Origin: an uncultured Ruminococcus sp.
GTDB taxonomy: Bacteria; Bacillota; Clostridia; Oscillospirales; Ruminococcaceae
NCBI GenBank assembly: GCA_946183385.1
Contig: CAMHBN010000144.1
Coordinates: forward strand, 1-5,539
DNA length: 5,539 nt
Reading direction: 5' to 3'
A program made the translations under genes and the position numbers. The notes under the pieces were generated by a model that was given only the letters and a program-made list of their open reading frames with translations, searched no databases and had not been told where the DNA came from. Position 1 is the first letter of the stretch. Every line of letters starts with the position of its first letter. Below are positions 1 through 5,326 of the stretch, piece after piece.

Positions 1-774
1 TCCGAGACTGCCACACGTAAGTTTTTCGGCGATAAACAGCCGAGATTCTACAAGACCTTCGAGGACGTTTTCATAGCTGTGCAGTCGGGCGAGCTCGACT
101 ACGGCGTGCTGCCCGTCCACAATTCCACGGCGGGAAGCGTCAACAGCACCTACGACCTTATGGTGAAATACAGCGTTTACACGGTCGGGGAGGTGTGCGT
201 GGACATCAACCACTGCCTCGCTGCCAGGGCTGACGTGCCCGAGTCGGAGCTGACGACGGTCTACTCCCACCCGCAGGCTATCGCCCAGTGCTGCGACTAC
301 CTTACCGCCCGCGGGCTGAAAACGGCTGAATACGGCAATACGGCGACCGCCGCGGCTATGGTCGCGGAGAGCGACCCCGCCGAAAAGATAGCGGCGATAT
401 GCTCCGTGGACTGCGCGGAAAAGCTCGGGCTGTACATCATCGCCCGCGACATCACCGACTGCGCACTCAACCGCACGCGCTTCGTCTGCATAACCCGCGA
501 ATTGCAGGTATCGCCCGAATCCGACGCGATATCGGTAATGCTGAAGATACCGCACACCGAGGGAAGCCTTTACCGACTGCTGACGAAGTTCTACGTGAAC
601 GGGATGAATCTGCTCCGAATCGAGAGCAGACCCATCAAGGACGGCAGCTTCGACGTCGTGTTCTACCTCGATTTCAGCGGCAGGATAGACGACCCGAGCG
701 TCAAGGCGCTGATGAACGACCTCGCGGAAAACCTCGAATATTTCCGCTTCCTCGGTACATTCAAGAGCGAATGA
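1..774 (+). CDS. pheA: Prephenate dehydratase with C-terminal ACT domain, 5'-truncated by the window edge
   Basis: Converts prephenate to phenylpyruvate, water and CO2 in cytoplasmic phenylalanine synthesis. The frame is open from base 1, giving 257 visible residues; the true start lies to the left, so GTG at 79 is not the start. Seen: a substrate-site segment with P-V-H-N-S at residues 38-42, SHPQ at 89-92 and NRTRF at 157-161, whose Thr is the family's catalytic Thr. From about residue 177 an ACT domain follows, with G-S-L near the loop normally reading GAL and ESRP at 208-211, the phenylalanine-binding motif; feedback inhibition by phenylalanine is therefore expected. The missing N-terminus could be just the start of the dehydratase domain, or an added chorismate mutase domain as in many clostridial P-proteins; this cannot be decided here. 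Odd: His40 stands where the family usually has Glu (ENS). No terminator follows the stop, so transcription may run on towards metH. Confidence 0.95.
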   Translation, partial: SETATRKFFGDKQPRFYKTFEDVFIAVQSGELDYGVLPVHNSTAGSVNSTYDLMVKYSVYTVGEVCVDINHCLAARADVPESELTTVYSHPQAIAQCCDYLTARGLKTAEYGNTATAAAMVAESDPAEKIAAICSVDCAEKLGLYIIARDITDCALNRTRFVCITRELQVSPESDAISVMLKIPHTEGSLYRLLTKFYVNGMNLLRIESRPIKDGSFDVVFYLDFSGRIDDPSVKALMNDLAENLEYFRFLGTFKSE

Positions 775-783
775 TTCCACAGT

Positions 784-864
784 GCAGGGACGCGCATTGC
801 GCGTCCGCGAATCAATACACGCACGCTGAAACGTAATTCGCGGACGACCGCTGGTCGTCCCTAC
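784..864. repeat. Inverted pair of GTAG-type hairpin repeats (BIME-like), about 81 bp
   Basis: Two perfect 8-bp hairpins face each other. The left is GGACGCGC at 788-795 and GCGCGTCC at 799-806 with loop ATT. The right is GGACGACC at 842-849 and GGTCGTCC at 853-860 with loop GCT. The outer feet are GCAG (784-787) and CTAC (861-864, GTAG on the other strand), each touching its stem. The inner flanks form an 11-bp perfect inverted repeat, CGTCCGCGAAT at 802-812 against ATTCGCGGACG at 836-846, around a 23-nt spacer. The arrangement matches paired REP elements (BIMEs). There is no T-tract, so it is not a terminator. It lies between the pheA stop and metH and would be transcribed if the two genes are co-transcribed. 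Confidence 0.85.
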
Positions 865-895
865 ATTTCGTTGATTCAAAGCGATTGCATAAGGT

Positions 896-920
896 GCGGA
901 CGTCCAAAGGGCGCCCCTAC
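896..920 (-). repeat. Third GTAG-hairpin repeat unit, upstream of metH
   Basis: On the minus strand this reads GTAG followed by a hairpin: 898-905 pairs with 909-916 around an AAA loop, with one A-C mismatch and one G-U pair, so it looks partly decayed. The foot is CTAC at 917-920. It lies in the same orientation as the unit at 842-864. The two are joined by a 23-nt linker plus an ATCAACGAA block (minus strand), a layout that recurs at 5203-5284. It ends 12 nt before the metH Shine-Dalgarno sequence and does not overlap it. Confidence 0.75.
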
Positions 921-932
921 AAAATCCGCCTC

Positions 933-938
933 AGGAGG
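933..938 (+). promoter_or_regulatory. Ribosome binding site of metH (decides the start)
   Basis: AGGAGG lies 7 nt before the ATG at 946, an ideal spacing. The in-frame ATG at 940 is only 1 nt away and too close. The frame stays open back to a TTG at 871, but those codons come from the hairpin repeat. The start is therefore set at 946. Confidence 0.9.
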
Positions 939-945
939 AATGATT

Positions 946-3321
946 ATGTCCGACAGATTCAATGAATTGCTCGAAAACAACAGCTTCGTCTTTCTCGACG
1001 GCGGTATGGGCACGATGCTGCAGGCGGCAGGTCTCGGGACAGACCACGTCCCCGAGCTGCTCAATCTCACCGACCCCGACGCCATAATCTCGATACACTC
1101 GCAGTACGTCGAGAGCGGCGCTGATATCGTATACACCAACACCTTCGGTGCGAACAGATACAAGCTCGAGGGGAGCGGTCACACGGTCGCGGAGGTGGTA
1201 TCCGCCGCCGTTGCGAATGCGAAAAAAGCCGCCGCGGGACGCGCTCTTGCGGCACTCGATATAGGACCGATAGGTCAGCTCCTTGAGCCGGCGGGCACGC
1301 TCGGCTTCGAGGAGGCTTACGACATCTTCCGCGAGGTGGTGCTCGCGGGCAGTGACGCCGACCTCATCGTCATCGAGACCATGACCGACCTTTACGAGGT
1401 CAAAGCCGCCGTTCTCGCGGCAAAGGAGAACTCCGACAAGCCCGTTATGGTGACGATGACCTTCGAGGAGAATATGCGCACATTCACGGGCGTTTCCGCG
1501 GAGTGCATGGTCGCGGTGCTGGAGGGCCTCGGTGCGGACGCGATAGGCGTGAACTGCTCGCTCGGTCCCGAGGAGCTCTACCCCGTCGTTGACAGGATAT
1601 GCAGCCTGACGATTCTGCCCGTCATAGCCAAGCCCAACGCGGGTCTGCCCGACCCTGTCACAAACAAGTTCAACGTAGGTCCCGAGGAATTCGCGGCGAG
1701 CGCCGTGAAGCTCGCGGAGGCAGGCGTGAAGATATTCGGCGGCTGCTGCGGAACTACTCCCGCGCACATTTCAGCCGTTATCGCGGCTCTCGAGGACTGC
1801 ACGTACTCGCCGCGCGAGGTGAAGAGCCGCAGTGTGGCGTGCTCGGCGGTCAACTGCGTGACCATCGACCAGCCGCGCGTCATCGGCGAGCGTATCAACC
1901 CCACGGGCAAAAAGCGCTTCAAGGAGGCTCTTCTCGCGCACGACATCGACTATATCCTCGGGCAGGCGGTCGAGCAGATACACGCGGGCGCGGAAATTCT
2001 CGACGTGAACGTCGGTCTCCCCGGTATCGACGAGAAGGCTATGATGGTGACCGCTGTAAAGGCTATCCAGAGCGTTTGTGACACGCCGCTGCAGCTCGAT
2101 TCCACGATACCCGAGGTACTCGAAGCGGGTCTGCGCGTGTATAACGGCAAGCCCATTGTAAACTCCGTAAACGGTGAGGACGACTCGCTCGATACGATAC
2201 TCCCGATAGTGAAAAAATACGGCGCGGCTGTCGTGGGACTTACCCTCGACAAGGGCGGTATACCCAAGACCGCCGAGGGCAGATTCGCTATCGCGAAGAA
2301 GATACTCGAACGCGCGATGTCCTACGGAATAGCGAAGGAGGACGTCTTCATCGACTGCCTCACGCTCACCGCTTCCGCCGAGCAGGACGGCGTTATGGAG
2401 ACGCTGAACGCCCTGCACCGCGTAAAAACGGAGCTCGGACTGCGCACGGTGCTCGGTGTGTCGAACATTTCGTTCGGTCTGCCGAACAGGGAGCTCATCA
2501 CCCGCACCTTCCTGACAATGGCGCTCCACAGCGGGCTCGACCTGCCCATCATCAACCCCAACATCGACTCCATCATCGGAGCTGTCCGCGCGTACAGGCT
2601 GCTTGCGGGAATTGACCGTGACTCGGCGGAGTTTATCTCCGTATACGCGGACGGCGATACTGCTCCCAAGCCCGCTCCAGCGACCGCCGACAAGGGCACT
2701 CCCGACCTTATCTATTCGGTCGGCAACGGCTTGAAATCGGACGCCGTGAAGGCGGCGGAGGAGCTCCTGAAGACCACCGACGCGATGGAGATTATCAACA
2801 GCTACCTCATACCCGCGCTCGATTCGGCGGGCGAGAAGTTCGAGAAGGGCAAGATCTTCCTGCCGCAGCTCATTCTCACCGCGGGAGCGGCACAGGCGTG
2901 CTTCGAGGTCATCAAGGACAAGCTCGCGCTCACCAGCGGCGAGACCGTGTCGAAGGGCAAGGTCGTGCTCGCGACCGTAAAGGGCGATATCCACGACATC
3001 GGCAAGAACATCGTGAAGGTGCTCCTCGACAGCTACGGCTTCACGGTGATCGACCTCGGCAAGGACGTAGACCCGCAGGTCATCGTCGATGCGGCGATAG
3101 AGCACAAGGTCAGTCTTGTGGGACTGTCCGCGCTGATGACGACCACGCTCGGCTCTATGGCGGAGACGATACGCCTGCTCAACGAGCAGTACCCCGAGTG
3201 CAAGACTGTCGTGGGCGGAGCGGTGCTGACGGCTTCCTACGCCGAGCAGATACACGCCGACTACTATGCCAAGGACGCGAAGCAGTCGGTAGACATCGCC
3301 GCGAAGGTATATTCATCATAA
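946..3321 (+). CDS. metH: Cobalamin-dependent methionine synthase, short form without reactivation domain
   Basis: Transfers a methyl group from methyltetrahydrofolate through protein-bound cobalamin to homocysteine, giving methionine and tetrahydrofolate in the cytoplasm. The 791 residues hold four modules. (1) Homocysteine-binding barrel, about 1-290, with zinc ligands Cys204 (GVNCS) and Cys267/Cys268 (GGCCG). (2) Pterin-binding barrel, about 310-570, starting at IGERINPTG (313-321) and with NPN at 537-539. (3) After a Pro/Ala-rich linker (about 571-585), a helical cobalamin cap, about 588-660. (4) Rossmann B12 domain, about 671-791, with DIHDIG (His683, lower cobalt ligand), SAL at 728-730 and GG at 757-758. 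The protein stops there; the C-terminal AdoMet-binding reactivation domain of the roughly 1,200-residue E. coli enzyme is absent, as in the short Thermotoga MetH. A separate reactivation protein is expected elsewhere. No B12 or SAM riboswitch is recognisable upstream. A rho-independent terminator follows, so metH ends its transcription unit. Confidence 0.97.
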   Translation: MSDRFNELLENNSFVFLDGGMGTMLQAAGLGTDHVPELLNLTDPDAIISIHSQYVESGADIVYTNTFGANRYKLEGSGHTVAEVVSAAVANAKKAAAGRALAALDIGPIGQLLEPAGTLGFEEAYDIFREVVLAGSDADLIVIETMTDLYEVKAAVLAAKENSDKPVMVTMTFEENMRTFTGVSAECMVAVLEGLGADAIGVNCSLGPEELYPVVDRICSLTILPVIAKPNAGLPDPVTNKFNVGPEEFAASAVKLAEAGVKIFGGCCGTTPAHISAVIAALEDCTYSPREVKSRSVACSAVNCVTIDQPRVIGERINPTGKKRFKEALLAHDIDYILGQAVEQIHAGAEILDVNVGLPGIDEKAMMVTAVKAIQSVCDTPLQLDSTIPEVLEAGLRVYNGKPIVNSVNGEDDSLDTILPIVKKYGAAVVGLTLDKGGIPKTAEGRFAIAKKILERAMSYGIAKEDVFIDCLTLTASAEQDGVMETLNALHRVKTELGLRTVLGVSNISFGLPNRELITRTFLTMALHSGLDLPIINPNIDSIIGAVRAYRLLAGIDRDSAEFISVYADGDTAPKPAPATADKGTPDLIYSVGNGLKSDAVKAAEELLKTTDAMEIINSYLIPALDSAGEKFEKGKIFLPQLILTAGAAQACFEVIKDKLALTSGETVSKGKVVLATVKGDIHDIGKNIVKVLLDSYGFTVIDLGKDVDPQVIVDAAIEHKVSLVGLSALMTTTLGSMAETIRLLNEQYPECKTVVGGAVLTASYAEQIHADYYAKDAKQSVDIAAKVYSS

Positions 3322-3328
3322 CGTTCAG

Positions 3329-3354
3329 CAGCCCGCATTTGCGGGCTGTTTTTT
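3329..3354 (+). terminator. Rho-independent terminator of metH
   Basis: An 8-bp GC-rich stem, CAGCCCGC at 3329-3336 and GCGGGCTG at 3341-3348, encloses an ATTT loop and is followed by six T (3349-3354). It lies 7 nt after the metH stop codon and separates metH from the two-component genes. Confidence 0.93.
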
Positions 3355-3377
3355 CGCTGCGCGGAAACGGAAAAACG

Positions 3378-3428
3378 TGTAGGGGCGGCGTTCCGCCATA
3401 ATACCGACAATTTAACGGCGCCCCTACA
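3378..3428. repeat. 51-bp MITE-like inverted repeat with GTAG ends
   Basis: The ends are perfect 10-bp inverted repeats, TGTAGGGGCG at 3378-3387 and CGCCCCTACA at 3419-3428. After one G-G mismatch four more pairs follow, so 14 of 15 terminal positions pair (3378-3392 with 3414-3428). The left half can also fold locally as GGCGG / CGTT / CCGCC (3384-3397). The first 20 bases match 5147-5166 at 19 of 20 positions. The element sits between the metH terminator and the promoter of the next operon. Confidence 0.82.
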
Positions 3429-3455
3429 GAGCTAACGGCTAAAGGCTTGTATGTG

Positions 3456-3484
3456 TTGATTTCCGCGCCATTCTGTGTTATAAT
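3456..3484 (+). promoter_or_regulatory. Strong sigma-A-type promoter with extended -10 for the two-component operon
   Basis: The -35 box TTGATT (3456-3461) and a perfect -10 box TATAAT (3479-3484) are separated by 17 bp, and TGT directly before the -10 box gives an extended -10 (TGn). Transcription would start near 3491, leaving a leader of only about 20 nt before the response regulator ATG. I see no clear direct repeats for an OmpR-type operator overlapping the boxes. Confidence 0.88.
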
Positions 3485-3502
3485 TGTTACATTAATTCAG
3501 GC

Positions 3503-3509
3503 AGGTGAT
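3503..3509 (+). promoter_or_regulatory. Ribosome binding site of the response regulator gene
   Basis: AGGTGAT matches the complement of the 16S rRNA 3' end just before the ATG at 3513. It supports that start over a TTG at 3447 in the same frame, which lies upstream of the promoter and so would not be in the mRNA. Confidence 0.75.
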
Positions 3510-3512
3510 AAT

Positions 3513-4193
3513 ATGAACGCAAGGATAGCAATAGTCGAGGACGAGCCCGATATCCGCCGAATCCTCGCCGACTTCCTCACGAAGAACGGGTGCACGGTCA
3601 GCGAAGCCGCCGACGGTCTCGCCGCGTCGAAGCTCCTCGCCGAGGAGCAGTTCGACCTCATCCTCATGGACCTTATGCTCCCGAATATAAGCGGAGAACG
3701 CCTCATTGCCGAGCTCCGCACACACTCGGATACGCCCGTCATCGTCATATCGGCGCGCTCCATGCTCGAAACGCGGCTGGAGGTGCTCCGTCTCGGCGCT
3801 GACGACTACATATTGAAGCCGTTCGACCTCAACGAAGTCCTCGTGCGGATGGAGGTCGTACTGCGCAGGACGGGCGCGGCGGAGCTCCCCGACACACTGA
3901 CTGTCGGCGGGCTGACGGTTTATCCCGCCGAGAACCGCGCCTGCTTCGGCGACAAGCCGCTCTCGCTGACGGCAAAGGAGTTCCGGCTGCTGCTCCTTTT
4001 CGCCGAGCACCCGCAGAAGGTCTACTCGAAGGCGAACCTCTACGAATCCGTCTGGAACGAGGAATACTGCTACGAGGACAACACCGTGAGCGTCCACGTG
4101 AGCAACCTCCGCTCGAAGCTGAAAAAAGCCTCGGGGCAGGACCTCATCGAGACGGTCTGGGGCATTGGCTACAGAATGAAGGGGGAGCAGTGA
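3513..4193 (+). CDS. OmpR/PhoB-family response regulator
   Basis: A DNA-binding response regulator of 226 residues, the usual length for the family. The receiver domain (about 4-118) has acidic residues Glu9 and Asp10, phospho-acceptor Asp53 (in LMDLMLP), switch Ser80 (VISAR) and Lys102 (LKPF), so every phosphorylation residue is in place. A winged-helix effector domain (about 127-224) follows, with the typical LTAKEFRLL segment, a recognition-helix region around VSVHVSNLRSKL and a closing G-I-G-Y-R-M wing. It is the first gene of a two-gene operon behind a strong promoter. Its TGA overlaps the kinase ATG (TGATG), so translation of the pair is probably coupled. The target genes cannot be told from the sequence: the neighbours are a metabolic gene ended by a terminator and a convergent epimerase gene. 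The specific subfamily is not recognised. Confidence 0.95.
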   Translation: MNARIAIVEDEPDIRRILADFLTKNGCTVSEAADGLAASKLLAEEQFDLILMDLMLPNISGERLIAELRTHSDTPVIVISARSMLETRLEVLRLGADDYILKPFDLNEVLVRMEVVLRRTGAAELPDTLTVGGLTVYPAENRACFGDKPLSLTAKEFRLLLLFAEHPQKVYSKANLYESVWNEEYCYEDNTVSVHVSNLRSKLKKASGQDLIETVWGIGYRMKGEQ

Positions 4194-5110
4194 TGGAGCG
4201 GTACTTACTCATTGCCCTCGCGGTTTTATGCGCGGCTCTGTTCGGCTACATCATCGCGATGAAGCTTCAGATACGCAGTATCCGCCGCGAGCTTCACCGC
4301 AACCTCGACCCGTCGTATGACCGTCAGCTGTCGGTCTCGCTGTTCGACCCGAGCCTGAACTCGCTGGCGTCGGAGATAAACCGCTCTCTCGACCACCAGC
4401 GCCGCCTGAAACGTGACGCCGTCCGTGCGGAGAACAATCTGAGGCAGTCGGTGTCCGACATCGCGCACGATCTCCGCACGCCGATGACCGTGATAAACGG
4501 CAATCTCCAGCTTCTCTCGCAGGAGAAGAACCTCTCGCAGCAGGGGAGCGAATACCTCGCGACCTGCCGCGAAAAGGCGGACAAGCTCAAAGAGATGGCG
4601 GACGCCTTCTTCGAGCTGTCCGTCCTCGAGAGCGACGGCACCGCCGCCGAGATAAGGCAGGTCAACCTCACGAAGGTGCTGATGCAGTTCCTCGCCGACA
4701 GCGAAGCCGCGATACGTCTGCACGGGCTCGAGCCGCAGATAGTTTTTCCCGAAAAGACGGTATTTATCAGAGCCGACGAGCAGATGCTCACGCGAATGCT
4801 CGGGAACGTGCTGAACAATATCATCAAGTACGCGCGGGACAGCTTCCGCCTTGAAGTCGCGGAGAGCGCGGGACAGTGCACGATATCGTTCGCAAATCCC
4901 GTACGCACGGGAGAGATGCCCGACACGGAGCTGATGTTCGAGCGCAGCTACCGCGCCGACGCCTCACGCAGCGGCGGCAGTGCGGGGCTGGGGCTGTTCA
5001 TCGTGAGGCTGCTTGCCGAGAAGCAGGGAGCGCAGGTAGGCGCCTCCGCGGAGGAAAACGTGCTCACGCTGACCATGACCTTCCCAACGAAAAAGGCGGC
5101 AGAGCGCTGA
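4193..5110 (+). CDS. Membrane sensor histidine kinase without an extracytoplasmic sensor domain
   Basis: The partner kinase of the upstream regulator, 305 residues. One membrane helix is visible (about 4-23), followed by a basic stretch that places the rest in the cytoplasm. There is no extracellular loop and no clear HAMP domain, only a helical linker of about 68 residues. The dimerisation/phospho-acceptor region carries SDIAHDLRTP with His92. The ATPase domain has the N-box (LGNVLNNIIKYA, 203-214, Asn209), the F-box (FERSYRAD, 249-256) and the G2 box (GGSAGLGL, 261-268). The usual G1 box (DxGxG) is replaced by a segment around FANPV (233-237); from memory, several Firmicutes kinases have a similar FxNP segment, so activity is still likely. 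ATG at 4193 is preferred over GTG at 4190 because GGGGGAG (4181-4187) sits 5 nt from it and TGATG gives coupling. The signal is unknown; with so little outside the membrane it may sense within the membrane or through a partner protein. Confidence 0.93.
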   Translation: MERYLLIALAVLCAALFGYIIAMKLQIRSIRRELHRNLDPSYDRQLSVSLFDPSLNSLASEINRSLDHQRRLKRDAVRAENNLRQSVSDIAHDLRTPMTVINGNLQLLSQEKNLSQQGSEYLATCREKADKLKEMADAFFELSVLESDGTAAEIRQVNLTKVLMQFLADSEAAIRLHGLEPQIVFPEKTVFIRADEQMLTRMLGNVLNNIIKYARDSFRLEVAESAGQCTISFANPVRTGEMPDTELMFERSYRADASRSGGSAGLGLFIVRLLAEKQGAQVGASAEENVLTLTMTFPTKKAAER

Positions 5111-5114
5111 ATTC

Positions 5115-5142
5115 AGAGCTAAGAACTAAGAGCTAAGAACTC
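5115..5142 (+). repeat. Heptamer microsatellite, four copies
   Basis: Four consecutive 7-bp units read AGAGCTA, AGAACTA, AGAGCTA and AGAACTC, also readable as a 14-bp unit twice. It starts 4 nt after the kinase stop codon and ends 4 nt before the next hairpin repeat. The same AGAGCTA word follows the 51-bp element at 3428-3434. Confidence 0.8.
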
Positions 5143-5146
5143 AGAC

Positions 5147-5172
5147 TGTAGGGGCGGCGTCCCGCCGCCCGC
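5147..5172 (+). repeat. GTAG-hairpin repeat unit (GC-rich type)
   Basis: GTAG at 5148-5151 is followed directly by a 7-bp stem, GGGCGGC at 5152-5158 with GCCGCCC at 5164-5170, around a 5-nt loop. The first 20 bases match the left end of the 51-bp element at 3378-3397 except for one base. Downstream flanks also correspond: GCCATTATAACGA here against GCCATAATACCGA there. Confidence 0.82.
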
Positions 5173-5202
5173 CATTATAACGATAAACCTGCGGCAGTCA
5201 AT

Positions 5203-5286
5203 GTAGGGACGCCAATTGGGCGTCTGTGTCTTGTGTAACGGACACGGATCAACGAATTGTAGGGGACGCCGCCCTCGGCGTCCCAC
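5203..5286 (+). repeat. Two direct GTAG-hairpin repeat units joined by a linker
   Basis: Unit one: GTAG at 5203-5206, then a stem of GACGCC 5208-5213 with GGCGTC 5219-5224 (one further G-U pair at the foot). Unit two: GTAG at 5259-5262, then a perfect 9-bp stem, GGGACGCCG 5263-5271 with CGGCGTCCC 5276-5284. Between them are a 23-nt linker (5225-5247) and ATCAACGAATT. The module aligns without gaps to the minus strand of 859-920 (44 of 62 identical). An inner weak hairpin, 5223-5230 with 5241-5248, is also possible. Confidence 0.82.
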
Positions 5287-5321
5287 AAAAAAACCGAGCC
5301 ATATCTCAGGCTCGGTTTTTT
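5287..5321. terminator. Bidirectional rho-independent terminator between convergent genes
   Basis: Stem CCGAGCC (5294-5300) and GGCTCGG (5309-5315) with an 8-nt loop. Seven A precede it (5287-5293) and six T follow it (5316-5321), so each strand presents a stem followed by a U-tract. It would end the two-component operon on the plus strand and the epimerase gene on the minus strand, whose stop codon is about 11 nt from the stem. Confidence 0.93.
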
Positions 5322-5326
5322 ACTTA

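Noticed and set aside
788..806. Terminator for the pheA gene
   Set aside because: It is a perfect hairpin but has no T-tract on either strand, and it belongs to the repeat family.
871..893. Possible promoter for metH beginning with TTGATT at 871
   Set aside because: No -10 box lies at 16-18 bp spacing, and the TTGATT is part of the repeat's conserved flank, seen again on the other strand near 5250.
784..920. CRISPR-like array
   Set aside because: The units are inverted and direct hairpins with unequal spacing and no unique spacers of constant length, and no cas genes are present.
871..945. N-terminal extension of metH from a TTG at 871
   Set aside because: These codons run through a hairpin repeat and show no family similarity. 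AGGAGG at 933-938 sits correctly for ATG 946.
775..945. Cobalamin or SAM riboswitch before metH
   Set aside because: The gap is filled by repeat units. No B12-box, no S-box pattern and no attenuator with a T-tract is visible.
1771..3255. Long antisense open frames across metH, the longest 494 codons on the minus strand
   Set aside because: They are mirror frames of GC-rich codons. Their translations are Arg/Val/Glu-rich without motifs, whereas the plus strand encodes complete MetH domains.
3447..3512. Longer start (TTG) of the response regulator
   Set aside because: It would begin upstream of the -35 and -10 boxes. The receiver domain starts normally at ATG 3513 behind a ribosome binding site.
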